DNA of 64,000 bases from Silene latifolia (GCF_048544455.1 NC_133538.1:44717969-44781968), one strand, 5' to 3'; counted from the stretch's first letter, positions 48,040 to 61,945 are shown. Made by a program: numbers and translations. The notes: a model not told the origin generated them from the letters alone.

Positions 48040-49016
48040 TGTTGGAGCTGGTGTCCTCCACAAATTAGTGTGATAACATTTGTAAATCTCTTACAGGTTC
48101 ACAAGGGTATACTTCGTATATTTAATCAGTTGATTAACGTTTACCTAATAACGGTTGGCTTGCTAGAAAGTTTGACGTTATTATCATACAGATGGCGGTG
48201 ATCAACTGGTCCCTAAAGGTCACACCTATTGGACGTGTTTGAGAAATGTGGTTATAGAAATATAATTACATTGATGCCCCGAATGACTAAAAAGTTAGTC
48301 AATGTGTTGATGAGATAATTATTTAATGAAAATTAAATAATATTAAGTTGAGACGAATTAACTATCAATTCGTAAAATAAATATAATAAGTTATATTTAA
48401 TTAAATATATATAATGTTAGCTTGGACGAATTAATCTGTTAATTGTAATTAAATATAATCAGTTGTATTTAATATCAACAAGTTGAATGTGTCATAGTGG
48501 TAATAGTGAGGGTACACAAGCCAAGAGGTCATGGGTTCGATCCTCACTAGATGACAATTCAACACATATTATATATTTTTGGAAAGACCAATATAAGGAA
48601 AATACACTCCTTATTTTCGGTCTGTTTGGTCGAAAATTAGGTGGTTATTTCTTTCCTAATTGATTCCAGATTTCGGTCTATATAAAAAGAAAGGTAGAGA
48701 ATTATTTCTAACCTAATACTTTTTTCTGACCTTGCCTCCTCTTTTTCATCACAAAACACAAAGACAATAAAATTTTACAGAAAATTTTAGATTGATTTCT
48801 AGCATAATCAAAGGGTATATCTCAGATCGTCTTGGGTGCAACTAATAGGCGAATATCAGTTTTGATATTGTTCTTAGGCCAATTTTGCTAGGACCTGAGG
48901 TTAATTCTAAATCCTTTTACTTTTGTTTATGTATTTTATTTTATGACCTTAAATCATCTTTATTAAATCGTTATAATCCTTCATGTTAAAGGGAAGTATA
49001 CAGATTATTTCCCACA
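48040..49016 (+). repeat. copia 3' LTR
   Basis: 977 bp partner of 40250-41226 with scattered substitutions. Followed by AGTTG. Confidence 0.92.
48490..48556 (+). ncRNA. tRNA-like module in copia 3' LTR
   Basis: Same sequence as 40700-40766, base for base as read, although substitutions occur elsewhere in the two LTRs. Confidence 0.5.
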
Positions 49017-49021
49017 AGTTG

Positions 49022-52000
49022 ATGAATCCACAAAAATTGTTGAAGAGCCCAAGCCTAAGCAACAACTTGTGAGAACATATGTTCCACCAATTCATTTTTC
49101 ACAAAGGTTGGCAAGGGCAAACTTGAGCAAAAATATGGGAAATTCATGGACATGATGAAGGGAATTAACATTACCATGCCCTTCATTGATGCCATCAAGG
49201 AGATACTAACCTATGGTAAATTCTTAAAGGAGTTGATTTCCAACAAGAATGCCATGCAACCATCTACGGTGAATTTGTCTAAGGAATGTAGTGCCATCCT
49301 AATGAATGAGGTACCCCAAAAGCTTGAAGTTCCGAGGAGTTTTTCCATACCTTGCAAAATTTGGACCGTGCATATTGAGAGAGCCTTGTGTGACTTGGGG
49401 GCAAGCATTAGTCTTATGCCTCTCAAGATTTTCAAGAAATTGAAGGATTATGAGCTCGTGCCAATAAGAGTTTCATTACAACTTGCGGATAGGTCGGTAA
49501 GATACCAAATTGGTCTTGTGGAAGATATTCCACTCAAAGTGGGAAAACTTTAATTTCCTTGTGATTTCTATGTGATGGATATTCCCGAAGACTCAAACAT
49601 TCCCATCATATTAGGGCGCCCTTGCCTTGCCATGGGGGGTGCCATGATTGATGTGAAAAATGGGAAGCTTTCTCTTCAAGTTGGTGAAGAAAAGGTGGAG
49701 TTCTCTTTGAACAAAGCTATGAAGGAGCCTTCGGAAGAGAAGTCTTGTTACATGATTGATATGGTAGAAGAATGGGTTGACATGAAAGATTTGAAGAAGA
49801 TAAGGGTTTGCAAGGATTCCTTGAGGGCAAGGTAAAGGGTTGCAAGGAGCATCGGGAATATGCTTTGGCCATGGAAGCAACAATTGAAGAAGACCCTAAT
49901 AAGGAATTTGAGAGCTTGAGAAGGGATGGTAAAAAAGAGGAGAGATCCACGCCTCCTCAAGTGGAGTTGAAACCTCTTCCCTCAACTCTTAAACATGCTT
50001 TTCTTGGCCCTAATGACACATACCCTATTATTGTCAATAGTGCACTCAATGACACCGAACTTCAAAAATTACTTGATGTTGTGCGAAAATTTAAGGATGT
50101 CATTGGGTACTCAATTGATGATATTAAGGGGATTAGCCCTTCCTTTTGCACTCACCGCATTCACTTGGAGGATGAGGGTGTATCTTCTATTGAGCCTCAA
50201 CGCCGCCTTAACCCAGCAATGAAAGAAGTGGTAAGGAAGGAGGTGTTGAAGCTCTATGATGCAAGTATCATTTACCCTATCTCCGATTGTGCATGGGTGA
50301 GCCGGTGCATGTTGTACCAAAGAAGGGCGGGGTCACGGTGGTCACCAATGACAAGAATGAGCTAATCCCAACGAGAATCACAACGGGTTGGAGAATGTGT
50401 ATAGACTATAGACGCCTCAACAAGGCGACTAGGAAAGACCATTTCCCCCTTCCTTTACTTGACCAAATGTTGGAAAGACTTGCCCAACACTCTCACTTTT
50501 GCTACCTAGATGGGTTTTCGGGGTTTTTCAAAATCCCGATTCACCTTAATGACCAAGAAAAGACCACTTTCACGTGCACGTTTGACACCTTTACTTATAG
50601 GCGCATGCCCTTTGGGCTATGCAATGCGCCGACCACATTCCAAAGATGTTTGCTAGCTATATTTTCCGAATATGTTGAGGATATAATGGAGGTGTTTATG
50701 GACGATTTTTCCGTTTTAGGCACCTCATTTGATGGATGTTTAGCTAATTTGAGTAAGGTCTTAAAAAGGTGTCAAGAAACCGATCTAGTCTTGAATTGGG
50801 AGAAATGTCACTTTATGGTCATATCCGGGGTTGTTTTGGGTCATGTTGTGTCAAGTAAAGGCTTAGAGGTGGATCAAACCAAGATTGAAGTGATTAAAAC
50901 CTTGACCCCTCCCACAAATGTCAAAGGAGTTAGAAGTTTTCTAGGGCATGCCGGTTTCTACCGGAGATTTATCAAGGATTTTTCTTTGATTGCCCGACCC
51001 TTAACATTGTTACTCGGGAAAGATGTGTTCTTTGAATTTACTAATGAATGTTTGAATGCTTTTAATAGGTTGAAAGAATCTCTCATTACCGCTCCAATAT
51101 GCAACCTCCCACTTGGGGAGAACCTTTTGAGTTGATGTGTGATGCTAGTGATGTACCGGTGGGAGCGGTGCTTGGACAAAGAAAGAATGACAAACTTCAT
51201 GCCATATATTATGCAAGCAAAACCTTGGATGAAGCTCAAGCAAACTACACCACCACCGAAAAGGAGCTTCTAGTGGTCATTTATGCTATGAACAAGTTCC
51301 ATTCTTACTTGGTGGGCTCTAAAGTAATAGTACATACCGATCATACCGCATTGGGCATTTGCTAATCAAGAAGGAATCAAAACCCCGCTTTATTCGGTGG
51401 ATACTTTTGATTCAAGAGTTTGATATTGAAATAAGAGACAAGAAGGGTGTGGAGAATGTAGTAGCCGACCATCTCTCTCGGCTATTCCATGAGAATGTGA
51501 AGGATGGGCTACCGATTGATGACTCCTTGCCGGATGATCAATTGTTCGCGCTTGGTCTAATGGATGTCCCTTGGTACGCAGATTATGTCAACTACTTGGT
51601 ATCCGGGGTCATCCCACATGACTATGACTCCCATAAGAGGAAGAAGTTCTTTCACGATCTTAAGCAATACTTTTGGGAGGAACCATGCCTTTACAAGTCT
51701 TGTGCGGATGGGATAATTAGAAGGTGCATTCCAAATGAAGAGGTAAAGCCAATAATCTCTCATTTCCATGACATGCCGAGTGGAGGGCACGGTAGTTCAA
51801 GAAAAACTGCCGCAAGGGTGCTCCAATGCGGTTTCTATTAGCCTACCTTATTTCAAGATGTGGCAAGCTATGTCAAGGGATGTGACAAATGCCAACGAAG
51901 TGGAAACATTTCAAGGAGGCATGAGATGCCCGCAAACTACATTCTTGAAGTAGAGCTATTTGATGTATGGGGGATTGATTATCAAGGTCCTTTTCCCTCA

Positions 52001-52254
52001 TCCCATGGGAATGAGTACATCCTTGTCGCGGTTGATTATGTGAGCAAATGGGTTGAAGCTATTCCAACGAAAACTTGTGATGCAAAATCGGTGACAAAAC
52101 TCATGGAGACAATCATATTTCCAAGATTTGGGGTTCCAAGAATTGTGATTAGTGATCGTGGAACGCATTTTCGGGAAAGGACATTGGATGCTCTTCTAAG
52201 GAAACATGGGGTGCAACATAGGCGTAGTCTTGCCTACCACCCACAAGCTAACTG
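49022..52254 (+). pseudogene. pol of the Athila-like element, truncated in integrase
   Basis: Continues gag. The protease (LCDLGASISLMPLKIF near 49385, then IPIILGRPCLA) is followed by reverse transcriptase (WRMCIDYRRLN, MPFGLCNAPTTFQR, VFMDDFSV at about 50390-50730), RNase H (ELMCDASDVPVGAVLGQ, then TTTEKELL) and integrase (GGHGS..., [16 protein letters not shown], ending at AYHPQAN). Lesions: a one-base loss near 49123, TAA at about 49552, and further frame changes near 49800, 50290, 51120 and 51360. TAG at about 51840 replaces a Trp. The sequence stops at 52254 before the integrase C-terminus. Confidence 0.88.
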
Positions 52255-54128
52255 TAACACCCCTAATTTATCCGTCATTTTTTTATATTTAATTTCCTGT
52301 CTAATGATTAATAATTAACGGATAAATCGGGAGGGTTACGAGCACGAGGTAAATCGTGCCAGTGATTACAGTCCAAGGGTAAATTTACACTGGAGGTAAA
52401 ATATAACTAAAATTAACAAAATAATTTAAGACGATAATTACATATTTTCGTACTTAAAAACTCGAAATTACATAATTAAACCGAAAAGTCCATTTGAAAT
52501 CTATCCTCCGGAAGCGTAAAATATAACAAAAGTTTAGTGACATGACCAAAATTGTAGCAAGCTAATAGTCGTAGAAACGTTACTCTCCATTCCCCTCCAG
52601 CCAAGCCATTATCCAAGCAAAATCATTGAACCTGTACACCAAAATTTAGCACTGCTCCCCACTATGGCGAGAAATACCATATGGTTCATAACAGACCCAC
52701 CAAAATTATAAATAGTTGGGTGGACACACAAAAACCGGAAAATATCAACCAACCGTGGTTGAGCAAGGAAAACCAAGTCTCGTTACAAATATTTTGTATA
52801 TATAGCAAACTAGTATACATGTAACTAAAATGTTTAATACCAACAACTTAAAATTTTAAACCACTTTACCATTTCTAAATCACTTTTAAAAATAAATATT
52901 CCACCAATCCTTTATCATGATATCAGGGTAGAGGAAAATAGAAGGTTTGGTCAATCAAGTTTCGAACCAAGGATGACCTCCCCAACTATGTAATTACCTG
53001 GCCAAAGTCCCGAGCGTGCACGCCCCTCAAAGAGCTTACCTCAAAGAGGAGGATCAGAAGGCGGGGTCTCGATCAACTAACCTCCAGTGGACACCTGTAT
53101 AGGAGTTCCTGTCCATGGAAACATCATACCCCTCTACCTCATGAAATCCATCAAAAGAATAAAATTCGATTTCCAAACTTAAACCATTTCACATATCCAT
53201 TAAATCCAAAGTTATCTAAAAATATAAATAAACAATTGTTTTTTTTCAAAACCATTCTCACAATCATTTTTACCAAACACTTTAAATTATCAAAAGATAA
53301 CTCCATTAGTAAAAGACCCGCTTCACAAACCACTTTAAAATATCAAAAGACGGTTCTATTTGTAAATGACCCGCTTCAAACCATTTAAACATCCTTCTTT
53401 GTCAAATATTATATCAATACATATAAATGGAAAATAATCTCATAAGCCCTTTTGTATAGTTTTAAAATGACAAGCATTTTCCTTACCTGGTCGGAAATGG
53501 ATATTCCGCAAAAGTGACCTTTAGAACTCCTCGGCTACAAACTCAAGCTCTACACACCATTCATATATATTACATATCAATACACATAAGCTAAACAATC
53601 CAACCTATATAACAAACTCATGACTTCTAAACCATTTATGAACCCAACCTCCATTTTCCAGAATGTTTGCATACAATCTTTAAGAAATAAATTAATCAAA
53701 AGATTTGGCTTTAAGGTCTCATGTTTATATTATAGTCATATCAAACTTACCCAGCATCAACTTTTCATAAATTTTCCTACTAAATAGCAAAGCATAAATA
53801 GATAAATCACAAACTAATGCAAACTACTTTCAGCACAATTCAATTTCTGTCCAATTCTACCAAAACATCTGCACAAACCAAACCGTATATTGAAATGCTC
53901 CCAATTTTTTTATACAAGTTCTACACTTCAATATCTAAAATTCCGTCCCTAATAGTCATTCCCCAATTCTGCATCGATTATTAATTAAAAATCCTGCAAA
54001 GTTACAGCAATTACCTCGACACTAAAAATTCAATCAAACATGTTCTTACTTCATACAATAAATCAAATTTCGTCCTAATCAATCACTAATAAAAAATCAA
54101 CAATTAAAAACCAGAAATATAAGACTAA
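52255..54128. other. unclassified segment beginning like an LTR
   Basis: Starts TGTAACACCCCTAATTTATC exactly where the integrase breaks off. TGTAACACCCC is a common LTR start, so a further retroelement probably inserted here. I found no matching right end or coding sequence, so the extent is undefined. Confidence 0.4.
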
Positions 54129-54165
54129 CTAGATTTTGTGCCCGTGCGTTGCGCGGGTTTCAAAT
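54129..54165 (-). mobile_element. Helitron E 3' terminus
   Basis: On the minus strand: hairpin CCCGCGCAACGCACGGG, then CACAAAATCTAG at 54129 followed by T. The 5' end was not located and may be cut by the next element. Confidence 0.6.
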
Positions 54166-54431
54166 TTGATTCTCCTTTAATTGTTGTGTAACTTTTTTAC
54201 CATTTTAAACGGTGTTCACAATTATAAATATTAATTAACATCCATATAATATTTTACCAATAGTAGTTGTTGCCCAAGATAGCTCATTGTCTTGTTGGTT
54301 AATATTAATGATTTTACCCTTTAGGTTTAAAAAAAATGCAAATACTTCGTATGAGTTTTAGTGGGTAAAAAACTCAAAATAAATATAAATAATGTATATT
54401 TGAAACCAATCCAAACACTATAACATTATTT

Positions 54432-54433
<2 letters not shown>

Positions 54434-54462
<29 letters not shown>
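54434..54462. repeat. (TA)n tract
   Basis: Simple TA repeat directly left of element E1. Confidence 0.9.
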
Positions 54463-56324
<1,862 letters not shown>

Positions 56325-56807
56325 TTCGGGATCCTATGAGAACCATCAAGATAATGAGAACTATGAGAACTATTCACAAATTTCCTCGGATCTAATGTAT
56401 AATAGATGGTGCGATTAGCTCATCTAGTGTGAAAATCTCACGCAAAAGTAAGAAACTACCCCAGCAAAACCATTTTACCAAAACACATTCTCACTCCTCA
56501 TTTTCTTTCTCTCTACGATTAGTGGCATCTCTATGCTCCATTTCCAATCGCCAATCATCGTTCTCATCTGCCGACGACGACAGAAATTGCCGGTGAGACG
56601 ATCACCACCCTAATTTGTCATTTCTGTAATTATTTTCCCCAAATTTTACCTAATTTCAAAGAAATTGAACCCAAACTTATCATTTCGGTACACTCACTAC
56701 TCATTCTTCATCTTCTTCATCTCCTTTCAATCATTTCGGTACAGGAATTTTTTTTAATTAGATCATAGGACAGGCCGGATACATTGAACCTCTTATATTT
56801 GATGCAG

Positions 56808-57162
56808 TGGTATGCCCGAATGTAAACTTGGCCCGAATGACAGACTTCTTTTAGAAGCTCAAGGTCAAACAACGAGAGGCAAAGCCATTGATATGGAGGA
56901 TATCAAGTTTCATCAGTATGTCTCATTGTTTAATTTGATATTGGCTTCTTGAATTTTTTTCCGGACCTGCACCATTGATTTTCTTCGTAAAACAAAACCC
57001 ATTTTAGTAAGACAGTCTGTTCAGTCTGTCTATTCTAAGTTATAACAGCTGAATCTCACCTTCAGGTGCGTGCGTTTGGCCCGCTTTGAGAATGACATAA
57101 CAATATCTTTTATTCCTCCTGACGGGTCTTTCGATTTGATGACATACAGACTTACATCTCAG
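56808..57162 (+). pseudogene. captured AP-1 complex mu subunit exons
   Basis: Exon 1 (56808-56915) reads GMPECKLGPNDRLLLEAQ and KAIDMEDIKFHQ. Exon 2 (57066-57162) reads CVRLARFENDITISFIPPDG and FDLMTYRLTSQ. The GTATGT donor and TTCAG acceptor are intact, and the codon is restored across the intron. This is the central mu-homology domain of clathrin adaptor AP-1 mu (vesicle coat at the trans-Golgi network). Only these two exons are present; the rest of the protein is missing. The frame itself is open. Confidence 0.85.
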
Positions 57163-57819
57163 GTTTCACTTTTTACATTTGTTGCCTGTTTGTTTATTTC
57201 AACTGTTATTTCTGCATCCAATTTCAGAGTTATGAAATGTTGCAAGATGTTTTCATTCAATGAAAGTATTTACGACGATCTACCGCCATATATAGGATTT
57301 TAAGCACATTACTCGACCATCTTCAACCTTGTTTCCTTCTTCGTTCTCTGTAATTTCATCTACATTTAGGTAATTTCTCTATTTCCGTTGTTCTTTGTTT
57401 TTCCTCAATTTTTGTAATTTTCATGCTTCAAATTAGTTCATTAAGTTTTGAATCCCTGATTTGTTCCGCTTTCTTTCTGTTTTCATTTTTTTTCAAAGAG
57501 TATTCTGCATATTAATTAGGTATAAAACCATCTATTAGGCCTCAACCATTTGGAGATTGACGGCTTTCAAGGGATGTAACTTTTGGTAGGTCTTGAGTTT
57601 CTTCATATTGCTGATGAAACTTTAATTAATGAGAGCATCGGTAAACTCTCTTCTTGTATTGTGTTGTATGAGATGGATTGGCTGAATATTAAACTATTTA
57701 GTCTATGACAATTGGATTCTTTTCTAGATTCTGTTCTTCGTGGTTTACCACGATTCTTGTATGAAAGTACCGATTTTTTTCTCAAGAATACGAAGGTTGA
57801 ACTCTAAAGATTTCATATG

Positions 57820-58070
57820 CTAAGCCAAAGAAGAAGAAAACTCACACCCTTGTGAAATCAAGACCGCCTGTTGTATACAAACTATTTGTAGCAAATTTAC
57901 CATTTGAAGCAAGAACCAAAGACCTGAAAGAATTTTTCAATCAAGTCGCAGCGATCCTGTTTTAGCTGAAGTCATATTTTAGGATACTTCAAGAAAATCA
58001 TCTGGTTATGGTTTTGTTTCTTTCAAGACAAATAAGAAGCTGATGAAGTCCTTTCGGATTTGAAGGGAAG
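57820..58070 (+). pseudogene. captured RRM RNA-binding protein exon
   Basis: Reads YKLFVANLPFEARTKDLKEF, with the RNP2 motif LFVANL. After a frame change it reads DPVLAEVIF, a TAG stop, then DTSRKSSGYGFVSFKTNK, with the RNP1 motif GYGFVSF. Ends at donor GTAATG (58071). Resembles an RRM of plant ribonucleoproteins. The frameshifts and stop make it non-functional. Confidence 0.75.
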
Positions 58071-58210
58071 GTAATGCTTAACAACGTATTTTTTTCCTTG
58101 TGGTTTCACATTTTTCCCTAATTCCGTCTTTGGCTAATTTGACGTTCATTCGCTTGTGATTAGCTAATTACCGGTAGTCTGTATTGAAATTAACATTTAA
58201 CAAGCAATAC

Positions 58211-58261
58211 AAATCATTATTGCAGTAGTGGTTTCCGTATTTGCTCTTTTACTTCTCATAA
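58211..58261 (+). repeat. 51-bp copy of the LRR-kinase transmembrane coding segment
   Basis: Identical as read to 60070-60120, which encodes [16 protein letters not shown]. Here it is isolated and fused directly to the minisatellite. Confidence 0.85.
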
Positions 58262-58760
58262 GATTCTATGTGCATGAAATAAGGTTCTATGTTCATGAAA
58301 TAAGGTTCTATGTGCATGAAATAAGTGTTAAATGGGCATAAATAAAATTATATGTGCATGAAATAAGGTTCTATATGCATGAAATAAGGTTCTATGTGCA
58401 TGAAAAAGTTGTTCAGTTACAGTTGGTTATATTATGATACTAATTACTTTTGGTTAAGGACGTTAATTTTATGGGCATGAAATAAGATTCTATGTGCATG
58501 AAATAAGGTTCTATGTGCATGAAATAAAATTATATGCGCATGAAATAAGTGTTCTATGTGCACGAAATAAAATTATATGTGCATGAAATAAAGTTCTATG
58601 TGCATGAAAAAAGGTTCTATGTGCATTAAAAAATTCTTCAGTTGCATTAGTTGGTTATATTATTATACTAATTACTGTTAGTTAAGGACATTAATTTTAT
58701 ATGGGCATGAATAGATCCTATGTGCATGAAATAAGGTTCTATATACATAAAATAAGGGAA
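58262..58760. repeat. minisatellite, ~21-bp units
   Basis: Imperfect tandem copies of ATAAGGTTCTATGTGCATGA with variants (AAATTATATGTGCATG, ATAAGTGTT). Confidence 0.85.
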
Positions 58761-58942
58761 ATGACGGTGGAAGAGATTTAATGTAATTACCGGTCTTTTT
58801 ATGTAACTACAAGGCATTTTAGTGTATCTCTTACATATCTTACTATGTGAGAAACATTTCAGTGTCCTTATATCAGTTATTTAGGCTGCCATAATATGAA
58901 ACGCCCGTTATTTCATAATCGTATTTGTATGGCGTATTTTAA

Positions 58943-59014
58943 AGGCTATTAGCTCAATGGTAGAGCAATGTGCAAATTGTGCACAAAGGTATGGGTTCGA
59001 GTCCCATATAGCCT
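58943..59014 (+). tRNA. tRNA-like sequence, aberrant anticodon arm
   Basis: 72 bases: acceptor pair AGGCTAT/ATAGCCT (7 bp), D arm GCTC-AATGGTA-GAGC, T arm ATGGG-TTCGAGT-CCCAT. The A box (TAGCTCAATGG) and B box (GGTTCGAGTCC) match the consensus. The anticodon arm TGTGC-AAATTGT-GCACA lacks the universal U33, so no anticodon can be assigned. Probably tRNA-derived rather than a decoding tRNA. Confidence 0.55.
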
Positions 59015-59297
59015 ATTAAATCGCAAATCCAACGATAGGAACATTTCATGATGCAAGCAATACATTACAATTATTTAGTAGGATATAATCATATTCGGGC
59101 AATGGCGCAAGTGCGAGCAAGAATAATGGCATTGAGCTCGTGAAATAGCTTTGCAATTATCAAAAGTTTAATACAAGCATTTCAAAGACTATTATATATA
59201 CCAAAATTTTTACCATATATGCCATACTTGAATTAAATGGGATTACTATTACACTATTTTTCATTCTTAAGAGTAAAAGAAAGATTTGATATTTCAT

Positions 59298-59366
59298 GGC
59301 CAATATGGGAGTCGAACCCACATCTTGTGAATTGCACAATGCTCTTCCATTTGAGCTAATTGGCTT
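59298..59366 (-). tRNA. tRNA-like sequence, inverted partner
   Basis: Minus strand: acceptor AGCCAAT/ATTGGC, D arm GCTC-AAATGGAA-GAGC, anticodon-position stem TTGTG-CAATT-CACAA with only a five-base loop, T arm GTGGG-TTCGACT-CCCAT. Roughly 75% like 58943-59014 and in opposite orientation 283 bases away. Confidence 0.5.
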
Positions 59367-59533
59367 TCAAAATAAGTAAAACGTAGAAGAATTAAGAGCT
59401 CGGGTGTTTTACTCGAAAAGCAACGACATCAAGAAAGTGACAGCAAAATATTTTTGGATTTTTTTTTTTACATATGAAGCAGACAGGAGAGCCAAGTTAG
59501 AATTGCAAGGAACGATGGAATAAGAATGAGAAT

Positions 59534-60192
59534 TTGAAGCTGTTATTTAACCTCGACATGGGAAATAATCACTTAGATGGTAGCATTCCTGATTGGATAA
59601 GCAAGTTAAAATCTTTACAGTTTCTTGATTTATCCGCCAACAATTCGTCAGGAAGTATACCTGTAGTTCTGGGGAATTGTGGCAACTTATTGAGCTTGAA
59701 CTTGAGTCACGACGACTTATCTGGACAGATACCGACAGAGCTCATTAACTTGAATCAACTTCCAGTCCTATTGGATCTCATTAGCACCTCTCTTTCGGGC
59801 CCAATACCTGATCTTGACAAGCTGAGATCCTTACTGGACCTGAATCTCTCCCACAACCATCTCTCAAGGTCGGTCTCAGAGTCACTGTCGAACATTATTA
59901 GCATACAATCCCTGGATCTCTCGTACAATGATTTCTCGGGTTCAGTACCCAGCGAGAGATTCTTTTCAAAATGGGTTCTGCATGGGAAATCCCGGCCTTT
60001 GTGGAAATGCATTAGGATTGTCTCCTTCTAATGCTAACAACGCTAACAACTCTCACAAAAAGCACAAAAAAATCATTATTGCAGTAGTGGTTTCCGTATT
60101 TGCTCTTTTACTTCTCATAACATGTCTAGCTGGGGCTCTGGTTTGTGGCCGGAAGAAACAACAACATTCATATTCCCAGATGTTGACTGATG
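59534..60192 (+). pseudogene. captured LRR receptor-like kinase segment
   Basis: Six or so plant-type leucine-rich repeats (for example LQFLDLSANNSSGSIPVVLG, SIQSLDLSYNDFSGSVPSE). After a frameshift near 59965 come the juxtamembrane GNPGLCGNALGLSPS, a basic patch, a transmembrane helix ([19 protein letters not shown]) and a cytoplasmic start. The kinase domain is absent. Resembles the C-terminal ectodomain of MIK/MDIS1-interacting-type receptor kinases (plasma membrane). Truncated and frameshifted, hence dead. Confidence 0.88.
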
Positions 60193-60504
<312 letters not shown>

Positions 60505-60819
60505 TCAAATCCAAGCTGATATTTCAGCTATGATGTCAAACTGCCTAACCCTTTGTTTATGTTAATCAGAAGTATGTACATTCTTTTTCAAATTGGTCCT
60601 TCACTTTCCCGACAGGAGTAAACATGTCTACCGAGTACTGCCTTAGAACAAAAGAAGTTACTACAAGTCACCAAAAATATTCCCAGCATTATCCCACAAT
60701 CCCACCAAGTCACCAGATTTTGCTTAAAACGAGTTGCAACTAGCAAGACTCTAAATAAAACTCACAGTTTTGTCAAGAATGTACAAGAACACATAATATT
60801 TCTGTATTTTAATGCTTAC

Positions 60820-61220
60820 CTGAATGCCAAGAATTTCATGAGCCAATTCTGAAGAAACAGTTTCTCCAGTTAATATAGGAACAGTCGATGAGCCGTCAGG
60901 TCTTCTCATTTCAGCCAGAACTGATGGGCTAAACAATGGCTATAAGATAAAAGTGGGAGTTACACATAAGATACCCAATTGGAAGGAGAGAGACACGTAA
61001 CACAGTCAACACAAAAATTCATGAAGCCTTGATGTTGTAAAGCTCTTTTTATTTACATCATGTAATAACAGACAGATGAGAGGCTCAAAAGAAAGAAAAG
61101 TAACCTGGGTATCAAGAAGGATAAAACGTTCAGAAGAGATGCGGGGTTCCATGCCGGTAGTACAATGCCTAGCATTTGCTCGAGTTTCCTCAGACTGAAT
61201 CCCAAAAGGAGGTAGCATTC
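60820..61220 (-). pseudogene. captured SMG9-like exons
   Basis: Minus strand. Exon 61220-61105 reads MLPPFGIQSEETRANARHCT and GMEPRISSERFILLDTQ. Exon 60939-60820 reads PLFSPSVLAEMRRPDGSSTV and SSELAHEILGIQ. AG acceptors and GT donors are intact and the frame is kept across the intron. I read this as plant SMG9 (a nonsense-mediated decay factor with a P-loop-like fold), from memory of the 'DTQP..SPS.L' region. Identification is moderate. Confidence 0.6.
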
Positions 61221-61945
61221 CTGTAACGAGTAATAGTCATTTATGATCAAAAATGCTAGTTTGATCACATTCACGACCATTGGAATAGTTATTTATGATC
61301 AATCACTTATAATGCCAATATACCCTTAGTACATAAACATAACCTTGACACCTCCCACAATCCCACCAAGTCACCAGATTTAACACCATTTAGCATTGAC
61401 TCCTTCAGGGGGCTTAGTTAACAAACCTACCCAATGACTGTCATCAAGGACCACACCCACATGTCACAACCAAGTCATCAAATATAACCCATCGCAACCC
61501 AATTTCTTAATCTACAACACCAATTTCAATTCAAAACCCCAATTATATGTGTACAAACTCGAATCAACAATTCGTCAACCCTAATTTGTTGACGAATTAA
61601 CAAATTCGAAACACATAAAGTCAAAATTAAGGGAAATTAAGAGAAATTAAACAAACCTCATTGAATTTTGATGTACGGTGAAGTATAGTTCGATTTGCGT
61701 CTCAATTGAAGAAGGAAGCAGCGGATTTTTGAAGTTTGTTCTTCAATTCTAGGAAGCAGTTTGATGATGGGGATATAGAGATTAATTGGAGAGAGAATGA
61801 ACGTAATTTGGTTAAATGACACAGGGTTGGACGAAATTTGTTTAAATGACATTGGTAGGATCTCAGGCATTCATTTGTTTAAGATCTAAAGGCTGTGAGT
61901 GGTTCTCACGGTTCTCATTATATAGGTGGTTCTCACCGGATCTCG

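Larger units (their letters stand above)
40250..49016 (+). mobile_element. Ty1/copia element nested in the Athila-like element
   Basis: 8767 bp with two 977-bp LTRs (TGTTGGAGCTGGTG...TTTCCCACA) and duplication AGTTG at 40245-40249 and 49017-49021. I count roughly 15-20 differences between the LTRs, so the insertion is older than the Ale element. Primer site, polypurine tract and a broken gag-pol are present. The lineage within copia is not certain. Confidence 0.92.
23676..52254 (+). mobile_element. Athila-like Ty3/gypsy element, split by two nested elements
   Basis: Element pieces are 23676-25847, 38410-40249 and 49022-52254. The first nested element left GTTAC duplications, the second AGTTG. 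The pieces join correctly: LTR and primer site, then gag, then protease, reverse transcriptase, RNase H and integrase. Across the second insertion the codon is restored exactly (GTT GAT GAA). The primer site TGGCGCCGTTGCCGGGGA is the tRNA-Asp-type site typical of Athila. The element ends abruptly inside the integrase at 52254, so the env-like region and 3' LTR are absent here. It carries many lesions and is dead. Confidence 0.85.

Noticed and set aside
51768-51953. Separate small ORF in the integrase
   Set aside because: Out-of-frame reading of the integrase zinc-finger region.
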